64,000 nucleotides of DNA from positions 2,441,225-2,505,224 of the forward strand of contig VUYV01000046.1 in the NCBI GenBank assembly GCA_008711295.1. The letters run 5' to 3'. A model generated the notes under the pieces. It was not told where the DNA came from and ran no database searches. It saw only the letters and a program-made list of their open reading frames with translations. This DNA comes from Anarhynchus alexandrinus (taxonomy: Eukaryota; Chordata; Aves; Charadriiformes; Charadriidae). A program made the position numbers and the translations under genes. Below, piece by piece: positions 1 through 12,234 of this stretch; the first letter of the stretch is position 1; every line of letters starts with the position of its first letter.

Positions 1-379
1 TTTTTTTTTTTTTTATTCCCCTCTGGCTGATAGTGGTAAAAAGTAGGTCAGGTTCAAATGCAATTGCTCTGTCTGACATTTTTACTGATACAGAGCAGTT
101 ACACGAAGCTTTCAGGTTTCTGGGTCCCTTGTTGCTGTTGGTATCCACTTGCTCCTACTACATATGGTCTTTTTCTAAAGTCTCTCCTTTGAATGACTGG
201 ACAGTTACATTTTAATTTTATTTAACATTTTTCTTTTTCGTTTTTTTTATAATTGGGTGCCCATGACAGAATGCCTAAGCATGGTGCAATACATCTAATC
301 AACAGAATAAGATTTTAATGCATCAAATCTGCAATTATCTCCTGTATATTTTTACAACTGTTCCATGAAACATCTTTAT
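1..379. other. Single-copy AT-rich DNA, opens with a T14 run
   Basis: Opens with 14 consecutive T and continues as AT-rich non-coding sequence. A 60-codon frame at 33-215 shows no recognisable domain. I see no repeat family or signal here. Confidence 0.6.
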
Positions 380-853
380 AATTAATTTAATCTTTCAAGA
401 TTTTTCTTACTGAAGGAAAACCAACACTTCTGTTCTTAAAAAGTACCTCACTAAGAAATGGATTTGTTGCCCAGTAGGAACTCATGGGAGAAAGGGAATT
501 ACAGACAGAAATAAAAAACAGAAGCAGGTCCTAAACCTAAGAAAGTGCATTCCCTTGTTCCCCTGGAGTCAGTGGTCCCTCATTGCTGCAGCCTATGAAG
601 GACTTTAGACGGTCTCCAGGGATTTTTGTTTTAGAGGGAGCACTGTAGTTGATCTGCACAGTTGAAGAAGACCTTCCACCACCTCCTTCTGAGTAAATAC
701 AAATTGTGTGTGAGGCACTGTTTGACAGGTCACAGCTTCCTGGGCAACAGGATTGGTATATAAAATACTCCAACCTGGACTGAGAGTGGGTAAATAGCCC
801 AATTCAATCCATCATAGCAGGATACAAGTCTCACCATTGCTAGGTCAAGGATT
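380..853. repeat. Tandem duplication, copy 1
   Basis: First unit of a direct duplication. The same sequence recurs 475 bases downstream and aligns end to end with the segment at 855-1341. I count about 17 substitutions over roughly 474 aligned bases (about 3.6%), plus a 13-base segment absent here and present in copy 2 near 1215-1227. The copy ends exactly at the ambiguous base 854. The unit is not a family I recognise. Its minus-strand open frames are repeated in both copies and look fortuitous. Confidence 0.85.
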
Positions 854-854
854 N
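854..854. other. Single ambiguous base at the duplication junction
   Basis: One N sits exactly between the two duplicate units: homology to copy 1 resumes at 855. A one-base gap symbol at the edge of a direct repeat is what a scaffolding or haplotype-merging join would leave. Confidence 0.9.
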
Positions 855-1341
855 GATTAATTTCACCTTTCAGGATTTTTCTTACTGAAGGAAAACCAAC
901 ACTTCTGTTCTTAAAAAGTACCTCACTAAGAAATGGATTTGTTGCCCAGTAGGAACTCGTGGGAGAAAGGGAATTACAGACAGAAATAACAAACCAAAGC
1001 AGGTCCCAAACCTAAGAAAGTGCATTCCCTTGTTCCCCTGGAGTCAGTGGTCCCTCATTGCTGCAGCCTATGAAGGACTTTAGACGGTCTCCAGGGATTT
1101 TTGTTTTAGAGGGAGCACTGTAGTTGATCTGCACAGTTAAAAAAGACCTTCCACCACCTCCTTCTGAGTAAATACAAATTGTGTGTGAGGCACTGTTTGA
1201 CAGGTCACAGCTTCCATAGACTGAGCCCTGGGCAACAGGATTGGTAAATAAAATACTCCAACCTGGTCTGAGAGTGGACAAATAGACCAATTCAATCCAT
1301 CATAGCAGGACACAAGTCTCACCATTGCTAGGTCAAGGATT
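855..1341. repeat. Tandem duplication, copy 2
   Basis: Second unit of the 0.48-kb direct duplication, starting immediately after the N. It differs from copy 1 by about 3.6% and carries 13 extra bases, so the offset changes from 475 to 488. The divergence is rather high for two alleles of one locus, so a genuine old tandem duplication is possible. The junction N argues for an assembly cause. The sequence alone does not decide. Confidence 0.85.
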
Positions 1342-1384
1342 CAGGTGTTTGTCAAATAACACTGTAAATCATCTTAGATGGGGG

Positions 1385-2060
1385 GTACATGGGAGAGAAA
1401 CTTAACATGAGCCAGCAATGTGCCATCGCAGCCCAGAAGGCCAACCGCATCCTGGGCTGCATCAAAAGAAGTGTGGCCAGCAGGGCGAGGGAGGGGATTC
1501 TGCCCCTCTACTCCACTCTCGTGAGACCCCACCTGGAGTACTGCATCCAGCTCTGGAGTCCCCAACAGAAGAAGGACATGGACCTGCTGGAGCATGTCCA
1601 GAGGAGAGCCACGAGGATGATCCGAGGGCTGGAGCACCTCTCCTATGAGGAGAGGCTGAAAGAGTTGGGGCTGTTCAGCCTGGAGAAGAGAAGGCTCCGG
1701 GGAGATCTTATTGCGGCCTTTCAGTACCTAAAAGGGTCCTACAGGAGAGCTGGGGAAGGACTTTTTACTAGGGCATGTAGTGATAGGATGAGGGGGAATG
1801 GCTTTAAACTGGAAGAGGGCAGGTTTAGACTGAACATTAGGAAGAAGTTTTTCACTTTGAGGGTGGTGAGGCACTGGAACAGGTTGCCCAGAGAAGTTGT
1901 TGAGGCCCCATCCCTGGAGGTGTTCAAGGCCAGGCTGGATGTGGACTTGGGCAGCCTGGTCTGGTGGGAGGTGTCCCTGCCTATGGCAGGGGGGTTGGAA
2001 CTCAATGATCTTCAAGGTCCCTTCCAACCTAAACCATTCTATGATTCTCTGATTCTTTTA
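1385..2060 (+). mobile_element. CR1 non-LTR retrotransposon, 5'-truncated, young copy
   Basis: Plus-strand CR1 holding the C-terminal part of ORF2 and the short 3' UTR. It ends in the typical tail built from ATTCTATG/ATTCTCTG units. The translated part matches, residue for residue in most places, the copies at 22750-23757 and 48035-48360, so these share a subfamily. The 5' truncation and lack of poly(A) are normal for CR1, which primes on its own 3' repeat. The copy lies 44 bases after the tandem duplication. A dead copy: it lacks the catalytic part of the reverse transcriptase. Confidence 0.95.
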
Positions 2061-2081
2061 AATATAGGAGCTGGATGCTAA
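1389..2081 (+). pseudogene. CR1 ORF2 C-terminal remnant with lost stop codon
   Basis: A 230-codon open frame covering the region after the reverse-transcriptase core. It includes the conserved stretches [33 protein letters not shown] and [10 protein letters not shown]. Comparison with the copy at 22838-23809 shows the normal terminator TAG has become TGG (1962-1964). The frame therefore runs about 39 codons into the 3' UTR and tail. The apparent ATG lies at the degraded 5' edge and is not a native start. Not expected to make a working protein. Confidence 0.9.
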
Positions 2082-5000
2082 ATAGAGCCTGGGAAACTGG
2101 AAAACACAAATGCTTCACAGCAAGATTGAGGCACGCAGTTGTCATAGCCTCTGTGACAATTCTGGATAAAAATAAGCACATATGATTGTCATGAACATAG
2201 GATATTAGTTTAACTCAGTGTTAGTTCTAGGCAAGAGTGTAGGTAGCAGCTTTTTCATCATTGTGGTACATGTGAAAGTCTCATTACTGCATCACCATCA
2301 GAACCCAACCTAAGAGCAATTCTGCTCTGAACAAAGGCATTTCATACTGATCTTTCCCAACCATGTGTATAGATTCACTAACAAAATTCAGATTCCTGAT
2401 ATTGTATCAAACAGATGCAAAAAAAGTCTAGTGCTGGCTATGTATCTTGCGGCTTCTCTTGCTTTATTTTGTGTTTGGGATGATTATACGAAACACTTTC
2501 CCTTTAACATCTGCTGCCTGCCTGTAAATGATGAACTAGGTTCCAGACACAATTTCTGCAGGTAACCAGCTGTGATACCCTGCAGTGATTCATAATACTA
2601 AAGTGTTTATGGAGATTTTTGAATTTACATGTTTATGAAGTTTAGAGTGTGACATAAGAGAAAATAATTTAATTGATGTTGTTTATTTTACTGCAGCCAT
2701 GGATCTGAGGTGTTCAGTACAGTAAATTAAGTTAGTGTGTACATCTCACTATATGGTTGCAAACCTCTACTCAACAGGACGTATCTTGCGGAGAGAGAAG
2801 TGCATGAGATCAAGAACAAGAGTGAAAATTTTGTATTCTGAAAACCATTCACAATAACTCTGTAATCCAATTTAGTCTAATAATTTAATTTTTCCAAAAA
2901 TAAAAAATAATCAAGCAGGGAATGGTTGTCTTTCGTTGTTACAGAATTAAGTATCCTTCTTGAAGTCAAACATTGACTGCAAAGGTGTCTCACTGCATGA
3001 GAAAGAACAGAAATATGTTCACTACAGAAGATCCCAAAGTAAACTGTTGTCGTAGGATTTAGTGTAATTCACTAGTTACTCATCCTGCTTGTCATGAGAA
3101 AGACAAAGAGAGGAGGGATCTGTTTCCACGTGTGCAACACTAATTAATATGAAGGACTGTGTTTTGGCACAACCTACATGGAATACGTTCAATACAGTTG
3201 TTACTGAAGTTGGGGTTGGCCCCAGGATTTACATCAGTGTATACAGCAATTCTCAACGTGTGACAATAACTCAGCAGTACTGCAAAGCATCATCCTGTTT
3301 CTGGTCTTTTGGTGGAAATCAGGGGCTGGAAGGAATTTGGGTACTATGAAAAGAGTTGAATCGTACTTTCTTTCTTCCTCTTTCCTGATCCCTGCAACTT
3401 CCTCAAAGGCTGATCTAACTTTGCCAGGGGTAGTACTGGTTTCTTGGTAACATCACTCCATAGGATGATCTTCTACGCTGTACAGGCTTGGCTTAATGGC
3501 ACGGGGGAGCTGGGACTGCTCAGGGGCTTTGCCATGCAGCGTGAGTGAGGGCTACGTTAGATCCCCAGCAGTGTGATAACCTGACCCCTCTGGGACACTT
3601 TCCCTTTTCTCCTCCTTCAATATGGGGTCTTTTATCCCAGACTCCAGGGTGGAACCTATGGACTTTATCAGATTCTTACTCAAAGATTCAAATTGAATCT
3701 GTATGTACAATAGGTCTCCATATTTTGTCTTAGATCTTTGCCAGTAGTTTAGGAAATGCAAGAAACATCCTTCCTGGAAGTCAAGTACAAGAAAACAATG
3801 TGGAAGAGATGGCCCAGTTCATTTGTTTTATTCCTTCATTTGCTTTGACCCAAGGTGCTGCCTCTCCCCTTTGAGCACATGTGCTTTATGCTCGTAGGAA
3901 GAGCAGACCTGTACGTACACCTCTAGGCAGCCATCTGTTTTATTCTTAGGTAGTGTTGGTGGCTTTGTCATACAAATAACCATCTTTACAATCAGGTTAC
4001 ATTTCAAAAAAATAAAAAAGAAAGAGAGGAAAAAGGGAAAAAAAGAAAAAAAAGTGCCTGATCTTGTTGACTGATCCCCCAGACAACCACTATAACTTGG
4101 CTTGCATTTATATGTTAGTATCTCTTGCCTTTCGGAGCAGGTTGGCTTCATTCAAATCACTTTTGTGAACAATCCCTGTCCTGTGCAAGCACCAATACCT
4201 GGTAATATTTAGGAATGATTTGGGAGAATGCTGTCTAATGCAGGAGAGGCTTGGGCTGGGAACACACTAACAATTCATTTGTTGGTATTGTTTATTGTGG
4301 GATAGTCCCTTTTCCCTCATCCAAACAGACAGTATCTGGATGCAGTTCTAAACAACAAATCTGCCCAGTAAGGAAGACTGAAATTACAGCTCTAAACATT
4401 TTTGCTCATAGAAGGGTAGAATCCAGTTTTCCCTAAGCAGCAGACCATTTCAGAGGAAGATTTTGTGCTAAACAATCACATCCACATGCTGTTTGTACGC
4501 TTGGGCTGGTCGCCATTCCTGTGGCTAGCCAATTTACAAGTAAAGATGGAAATGAAGCAGGAGAAAGAATTAAAATAAAAAAAAGAGTATACAAAATAAG
4601 TATTAAAATAACATTTTAAAAAGTAATTATAAGATTAGGATTATAGAAGAAGAGGAAAACTCAGAGCTTGATATTGTGTAAAAAAAAACCACAAAACAGA
4701 AAAGCAAAAATCAAGTCCCTCTTAAAAGCACCAAAAATAAAAAAATGGAATAGGAAAAAATAACCTTCCTGTCCTTCAGTGTTTTTTATTAAAATTTTTT
4801 ATTAGGAAAATAAATAGGAATTATCTAGATTAGCAGAATTTTATAAAGGTGCATATAAACTTCAGTTTAACCAATTTAGCTTTTTTAAAAATGAGTGTCT
4901 TGTCTGCATTCTAGTTTTAGAAAGTGTTAGTTAAAATACATTAATAAGACCTTTTAAAATAATTCTAAACCATTCTGCTTGCCTGCTTTAAAACATCTCC

Positions 5001-5893
5001 TTAAAGTAAAATTGTGTAGAACTTAACAGAAAGTTTCAAGCATTCAATAGTTTGCTATTTGCTTGAAGTGATCATCTGACATTTAATAGAGAATTAGATC
5101 CCTGCTATTGAATTCCATAGGATGACTCAGACATTCTACAGAGAACAAACTTTTTCTCTATTAAGGGTCTTAGATTTTCAGAGTAATTTCTAGGGAACCT
5201 CATTGATTAAGTCACAATTAAATTCTAAAGTACTTTCCCACCAGAGTACAAACAATTAACACAAGCCAGATTCTTCACTGCCTGACATCTTGTGCAGAGA
5301 GAATGAAAAATGCTTGTGGTGTGATATCATTGTACACACATTTTCTATTTATTATGCATTAGTGCAGAGACCTCAAAGTGCTCTCTCCTCATTTTTCTCT
5401 CTCTTCTTAAAACTCTCCTCATTTTCAGACTCTGTAATAGCTCCTCACACATGATGTTCTGTAATCCCTTTATCATTTCAGTTGTGCTTCACTGAGTTTT
5501 TTTAATAGCTTATCGATGTCCTTTGTATACTGCAGGGACTAAACCGTGCTCTCTACTTCATTGCTAGCTATGCTAAGGAAGGAAATGCTGGAGACAATCC
5601 TTCACATCACACTCAAGTAGCTTCTATTAAGCCTTTTTGGCGGCATGCTCAAATAAAGCTACTAGGAACTGGTGCTTTCACAGTATTAGTCTGAATAAGA
5701 AAGCCCATGGCCATCAATAATAAGTGAGAGACCTGCTAAAGTAGAATTATTCAGCTCTGAGCTGCAACTCTGGACAAAGAACAGCTTTTTATTAGATCCC
5801 CTACTTAGAAAAAAAGGACAGATTTTCAGGCACTCAAGATCTTTTTTAGTCCTTTCAAATGTCTGAGCCCATACATTTGTTTTGTTAATGATA
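2061..5893. other. Single-copy AT-rich non-coding DNA
   Basis: About 3.8 kb in which I recognise no transposon, RNA gene or exon. Two purine-rich stretches occur: A/G-only sequence around 4006-4053 and an A-rich block around 4560-4760. Small open frames (for example 3149-3349 and 3828-4151 minus) have no recognisable motif. The second takes its F/S-rich composition from the purine tract. Confidence 0.5.
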
Positions 5894-6170
5894 CAGGATC
5901 ATAAAATCAATGGGTTGAGTGGGCACCTCTGTAGATTGTCTTCTCGAACTCCCTGTTCAAAGCAGAATTAGCTAGAGCAGGTTGCTCAGGGTCATGTCCA
6001 GTTGGGTTTTTAATGTCTCCAAGGATGGAGACTCCACAGCCTCTCTGGGAGCCCATTTGACCACTTTTACAGTAAGGATGTCTTGTTATGTTTATAGAGC
6101 AATTTGGATAGTGACTCCGTATTCCTTCTGGACCATCTGGCCTGACTTCCAGCTGTTGGTCACCGCCTTT
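5894..6170 (-). mobile_element. Old CR1 3' end
   Basis: Minus-strand CR1 fragment recognised from degraded but ordered blocks: the tail and promoter-proximal 3' UTR (5894-5945), then AGAGCAGGTTGCTCAGGGTC and GTCTCCAAGGATGGAGACTC (about 5972-6035), then CAGCCTCTCTGGGAGCCC. The 3' portion of the match (after about 6080) is strongly diverged and its boundary is approximate. No usable open frame remains. It belongs to an older CR1 lineage than the copies at 1385 and 22750. Confidence 0.75.
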
Positions 6171-8431
6171 TTATGTTTGAGTCTAGTTAACTAAATGTAG
6201 TTTGGTCTACTATAAGGCAATAATCCATCTTAGAGTACCTGCCTCACTTGTGTCCTGAGTGCATCGTGACTACTGTGACATCTTTTACAATGTTAACCAT
6301 ACTAAGAAGCAAAGACTGTTTAGTACAAAGAGACTTAAATGAAGCAAAACTTATTTAGCTAATCCTAAATTGCCAATCCTATATGGTAAATATACATTTG
6401 GCACAGCCACGTAGGGTAAAGGTCTTGGTCTGGAAAGTAATAGACAGTCTTAATACAAGAAATGTGGGACTCTAAAAATTTTTCCTCTGACTTTTGGATA
6501 GCAGTGTTACAGACAAGAAATATGACTAAAGGTTTTTGATGAAGAGGACTAGAGCAAGACAAGAGATGTCTAGAGCACGTTGCAGGAACGTCACTGGAGT
6601 AGCAAAAGAAGAATAGAAAAATAACTTTCTCAAAAATATCAGAGGCTTGCCATAATTTTTTTTAAATTGGGATCATTGCAAAACAACATGCTTCCCCAAG
6701 AATTCTGGGTTCTCTGAAGACTTCAGAAATCAGCTTTCAGATGCATTTTATAATATTCTATTGAAAAAGAAAAAAAAAAGCTGCAACATTTGTTTACATT
6801 GCTACATCTTACTATCTCTGGATTAGTAGCTACAGTCCTGTAAAAATAAACAATAATAATTGACCTTCTACCACAGTTCTGATAAGCTGGTAAATAAGTT
6901 TTTTAACAGTATTGGTAATGAGCATGTTTTTTGAATAATCTCTTCCTAAAGCAAAATTCCAGCTATGGATTAGAACTCTCAAATCTGACTCTTGAGTCTG
7001 TTTTACAAGATTTCTTGTTTAGAATACTTTAAAAATAGACATTAAAATCTCAAGTGAAAATGGATTGCATTAATAAATTTAAATGCTTGCAAATTACAAA
7101 TGAGCAATTAAAGTCCCTATAAACTGGGAGAAAAAAAAATCTAATCAATTACTTTTATACTTTCTTGGCAAAGTTATAAAAGATCACCTTTGTCTGCCAT
7201 TACTTACTCAGTAGGCTACGTATAACCATGGCAAACTGCATATCATGGGTACATTTTCATGCTACAATAAAGTCCAAAATATTCACACATGGGTCTGAGA
7301 TAGCTCTGCCAGATCATCCGCAGACCTTGAGGGCTGTCAGCCCACGTCAGAGCAAAGGCTGAACTGAAGTATTTTGAAATGAAGACAAGAAGCCTTAGAT
7401 CCAGGACTGCACACCCAGCCTGCCTAGAGACGAGATGTGGGACCAAACACACGTCTTGTGTGAATATAGACAAGAACCAGACAAACAGCCATTTATAGCT
7501 GCAGGATGGGCCACCATTTCTGTCAGCTTCCAAAAGACTGCAAGCACTACAAATATATGAACATTCAAGTCGTACCTAGCTTTGGTTTCCTTTCCATCCA
7601 CACCTTGTGATTTTGATTCTAAAGTATCTCCAAATTTAACAAAACTGACTTCTGGATGACAAGAGGATCCAGCCTTCATTCTAGGGAGGTTAGTGTTGGT
7701 GCTGAGTGCTCCGAAATCTGTGACACTGGGTGGAGAATCACCTTCAGGCTTAAAGGACAAAGAAAAGCAGGGCTGGCAATGGCTGGACCTGGTAAGCCAG
7801 GTGGGCTTTGTTCCTCTTGCCGTGTTGGTGTAGTGTGGCAGCCATTATGTCTACCCAAAATCGACATGTAACAGAAGTTAAAACAACTGTACAAAAAAAA
7901 AATGAACAAAACAAAAGCCAAGAAAAAATGTCTACTGAAAGGAACCTGATTAGGCTTCTGCATTGCATAGTATTCTGATACAAGACGGATGAATTTAAGA
8001 TGGAAGAAGAATAAGGGAGGGAAGGGATGCATAAGTATGTGTGTTTACAGTGAGACAGATAAACGAATTAGATACAGAGAAAACAGCAGTTTGATAAAAC
8101 TGTGGGTGAAAAAGACATTCAGAGAGAGGATTTTTCTCATTTCTTTTTTCCTTCCACCTTGGAAAAACAGCTCTGCTACACTGAATTACCACACCTGTTT
8201 ATTTAATTTTGCAAGTTGCATCATTTCAGGCTTAATCTTTATTTTATTCTTTTTCATTTGTTGGAAAAGAAAGAATGTTATTTCAGTAGGAGAGAGAATT
8301 GTGAACTATAAGAAATAATCTTGCTCGAGGCAAATATCATTTTCCCACTGCCTGCCTGCAAATTTGGAAGACCTAGTGAACTTCTGCCTATATATCTTAC
8401 AGTGGAAAAAATGTTTTATTCAGAACAATGA
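6171..8431. other. Single-copy AT-rich non-coding DNA
   Basis: No recognised repeat family or gene. Overlapping open frames at 7243-8032 on both strands (up to 121 codons) were inspected and show no domain, splice logic or composition that would support coding. Confidence 0.5.
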
Positions 8432-8478
8432 ATATACATATATATATGTAAATATATATATGTGTGTGTGCGTGTGTA
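8432..8478. repeat. (TA)n/(TG)n microsatellite
   Basis: Imperfect dinucleotide repeat changing from TA/CA-rich to TG-rich (tatatatatgtaaatatata followed by tgtgtgtgcgtgtg). No function inferred. Confidence 0.9.
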
Positions 8479-10635
8479 CAAGTACACATGCATAGATGGA
8501 AGGAAGCGGAGGGTAAAGAGCAGGAATACATCATTTAAGGAAGAGAACTTATATCAATTAGAAAGACAGAGAGCTAACTGATATCACACTGGGAAAAACT
8601 CTCCAGTCTTATTAAATATTTCTGTTCAGACACAGTATAAGGACAGCTAAATTAGTTCAGGTAGAGAAGGCTCTCATATCTCCCTTTACCTCTCCAACTT
8701 CCTTATCCAATCTTACAATCAAATTTCATAAAGAATTTTCAGCGGGTATGAAACAAGTGGCTGCTTTATTATCATATGCTTTTGAACCTGGAAAAAAAGA
8801 AAAAAAGTCCTGCTGGAAAACTTTTACCTGTGGTATTTCTGGTCAGGTCAGATTAGGAAGCTCCATCAGTTTTTAAAGAACAGATCAGTTTATGATATTT
8901 AATAACACCCAGAGGCTTGGGTGAGTCAGATAAGCTTCAGATAAACATCTAACCTTTGCAGGTTTTATCCAAAGTGAAGGGAAGCTGTTGAAGTGCACCT
9001 ACTAGTTATTCTGCACTTGTTCCAAGTGGGAAATTTTCACTGATGCTAATGGGAGCTCTGTGCGCTGAATGAGAGGAGATTATCCAGCAGATATCCACAC
9101 AAAATAAAAGTTAACAGTGTTTGAACTGGAAGACACAACAGTGCCAGAAAATTTGTTCTTGCGGTATGTCAGGTGGTTTGCTTTTTAAAATAGCAATATT
9201 ACCATATAAAACTAAATTGATTAAATTACGAACTGAAAATCACCTTTTGCTTTCAGCATAGAGTTCATCTATTTTTCCTCTTGATTTCAATTCACTCTTA
9301 GCAAGTCAAAATAACACTATCTATCTCAGCAGTGTATTACAGAGTTCATAGCATTTAATTGGCCCATTTCTTGTTTATAAAAAAACCAAAATGGATTACT
9401 CACCAGCACATATTTAGAAAAAAACATGAAAACTGATATGTTTGAAACACCCCTGCCAGGAAAATTGGCTGGATGCTCCGACACTCCCTCACCTTGCAAC
9501 CCTGCGAGGCACCAAGTAAGAGGAGCAAATACAGCCCTTTCCCTTGACTCCCTCAAAGCTCCATAACTTCTTGCTCTGTTCTCTCACTTCTTGACACGGA
9601 GCAGAGCTGGACATTGAGAGCAGTTCAAGGTGGAAAGCTGTAATGCAGGGGCTTCTATCACATAGAAAGGGGAACATAAAAAAGAAGTTTAATGGCATGA
9701 ATCACAAATTGGGGGGCATTTCTGGCCAGTCTCCCTGCAATGATTAATTCCCTCCCTGTTCTTGGCCTTAGAAATTCACTGGGGATGTCTACAGCATCTT
9801 AAATAGTGCGGACAGGAGCAGTTCACTGGAAGTTAACAAACCAAGCTATACTCCCCCAAAGCCAGGCCGCAGAAACTTAACAATGGCTTTCAACAGAACT
9901 AATGGAGGGAGATAAGCTATGAAAAGAGAGATCTCTCTAGAATTAATAATGCAGCTGCACCAATTTATAGCAGCTGAAGATCCAGTCTTTTGCCTATCTT
10001 CTTCCCTGATAAAGCTGTCTCTCTTTTTAAGAACAGAGAGTTTTCTTCTTTTTTATTATCATTTCTATTTTCCCCTCAATGGGTTATTTGTTCATTGGAA
10101 TGCAAAGATGACCTCAGCTGAAAATTCATTGAATGTGGGTCCTGCACGGCAATGCTTATCTCCAGAATCCCAGCTAAAACCCCCTGACCTGTGTATTTTC
10201 ATTGTCCTCCACAGAACTCTATTATATTCATGATATTTTTGACAAAACACAGTGAAAGAACAATGCTAGAGATGTGAATACATTTCCTTTCTCCCTCGAG
10301 CAAAACAAAACCTAGCCTGTCTTTGGCCTCCCATGATGAAAAAAAGAGTTAATGCATTAAACATAGGACATACCCCAGAATTTTAATAGGACCTTTAATC
10401 CACCAAGTTTGGACATGTAATTGTTAACATTTTGTTTTTCATTATGGAATGTTTTGTGCTTAGGGTACTCCAAGAAATGAACATCTGGTATTAATAACTT
10501 CTCAGCATAAAAAGCTTGACAAAATTACAACCTATTGTGGTTGGCAGATGGGTTGCAAAAAAATGAAGGAAAAAAAAATCCACAAGACACCAGCTAGATT
10601 AATCCACTGCAATGGAGATCCTGATTTAATTCAAA
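8479..10635. other. Single-copy non-coding DNA
   Basis: Moderately AT-rich, no recognised transposon. Open frames at 9326-9698 (minus) and 9919-10233 (plus) have no recognisable protein motif. Confidence 0.45.
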
Positions 10636-10652
10636 CAATGCATAATGCATTG
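10636..10652. promoter_or_regulatory. Palindromic POU-type site (candidate)
   Basis: CAATGCATAATGCATTG is a perfect inverted repeat with 8-base arms and one central base. Its core ATGCATAATGCAT (10638-10650) equals the palindromic octamer-related element ATGCAT-ATGCAT, bound by POU-domain dimers, with one extra base between halves. A forkhead-like GTAAACA lies about 75 bases downstream. The surrounding 200 bases are TAAT-rich and repeat-free, as in many regulatory elements. Function is inferred from the motif alone. Confidence 0.35.
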
Positions 10653-11197
10653 ACTTCTAACAATAGGTGGCTATTGTGAGCAGCCTTTTCATATTTAGGC
10701 ATATTCAGTAATGATTATTCATGTAAACAGGCTTTTTGTTTAAAATTAATCACTGAATTGTTTTGACTGCTGTGTTGGTTCCAGCTTCGATGGGAGATAG
10801 TACATGCATATTGTGGAAGGAAGAGTCTCAGAAAAGTAGGAACAAACTCCCCGTTCCAGAAAGCTCTTGGCACTGAGTTGCTATGCTCTATTTCAGAAAC
10901 CTTAGTAAGAGACTGAACCGTAAGTGTTCAGTCCTCCTCCACCTGACTGGCTGTGAAGAATCAGGGAGGGTCATTGTGTGGGATGACATTTGTCACCATT
11001 AAGAAAAGCTTGCAGTACAAAACTGGCTCGAGTTGAAAGCATTTGGATGAAGGAGAAATCGCCATTAACTGTAGTGCCATATCTTTCAATTGAAAAAGGG
11101 AGATCAAGTTGACTACACAAATTGGTTGTCAGGTCTGCTAGATTATTAACTTTTGGCTTCCTGTACTTTGTAAAGACTCGAGGGCCTCAGTTTTCAA
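10653..11197. other. Single-copy non-coding DNA
   Basis: AT-rich, no transposon recognised. The first 110 bases continue the TAAT-rich flank of the POU-type palindrome. Confidence 0.4.
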
Positions 11198-11266
11198 TTT
11201 CTTTTTTTCTTTCTTTTTTCTTTTTTTTTTTTCTTCTTCTTTTCTTTTCTTTTTTTCCCCCCCTCT
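11198..11266 (+). repeat. 69-base uninterrupted pyrimidine tract
   Basis: Every base from 11198 to 11266 is C or T, mostly T with scattered C, ending in a run of seven C. Such tracts can form triplex (H-DNA) structures and often slow polymerases. Derivation (decayed tail or microsatellite) is not clear. Confidence 0.9.
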
Positions 11267-12234
11267 ATTATTTCCAAAGAGGGTTAGGATAGTCTGTCAA
11301 ATTTCTTTTCTCACTTACAACCCTGTTTACCCAGAGTGACTCGAGGGAGCAAAATAGCTTTTCATGGAGTTTTGTATTACAGTAAATGACAAAATTCTAA
11401 TTGCAAAGTTTTCACCCTTGAACTAAACCTAGAACTGTTCTGCCTTTACATGATGGACTTGGATGGTGCGGAGCAGGTGCCTGTCCCATAAGGACTGTTA
11501 TTTATGAAGCAATATTTTTTTCTTTCCTAGAGGGAGAAAATATGTAGAGATTCCTTCTTCGTTCCTTACCTTTACAGTCATCCAAAGAAAGGGAGACCAT
11601 GTCCTTTACTAAGTCAAAAGAAATCCAGTGTGAAAGAAATAGATTATCATAAAATCTGAAGAGTAAGAAACTTTAATAAAAGGCAAGGTAAACAGATGTG
11701 AAATTGGGAAGATGAAGCTTCTTGGGAAGTTTCTTGCTGCTACAGATTTTCTCTCAATGTGACTGCTTATATAAAAAAGTTTTTGTAGTCCAGCATCTTG
11801 TTGTCACCTGGTCGCTAGTGAATGCATATGGAATCAAAGACAGAGCAAATGTAATGTGATCCTTAATACACCCTCCGAGTCATAATCAGATCAGGCATCC
11901 CTGAGAAGATGGTTATGTCTAGATAATCTAATTTAAAAGCTGCAAGTGGACTGTCTTCCGTGAATTGGCTAATTCTTTTATAACTTGTTTCTATGTTTGG
12001 CCTCATAACATTTTGCAGCAGTGAGCTGCCCGATGTGATTATATATTATGTGACATATTACCTTCTCTGTTTTAATGCTGTTGTCTAATAAGCTCCCTCA
12101 GTGGCCCTTAATTTTTTAGTTGTGATAGTGAATAATTTTTTGCCTTTTTTATCTTGTTTATGCTGCTTATCATTTTATAGACTTCTATCACAGCTTAGAT
12201 TTAGAAAAACAACATCCTAACCCTGCACCTGAAA
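11267..12234. other. Single-copy non-coding DNA
   Basis: About 1 kb of unique-looking AT-rich sequence with no recognised repeat or coding signal. Confidence 0.45.

Noticed and set aside
537..1325. Overlapping minus-strand open frames repeated in both duplicate units
   Set aside because: They recur only because the DNA is duplicated. No domain, no intact shared frame across the 13-base indel, and no coding signature.
2150..2167. 18-base match (CTGTGACAATTCTGGATA) with 41649-41666, both near CR1 ends
   Set aside because: The flanks do not align at all; a single short match between AT-rich segments can be coincidence.
7243..8032. Frames of up to 121 codons on both strands
   Set aside because: Overlapping frames on both strands without recognisable motifs; expected by chance at this scale.
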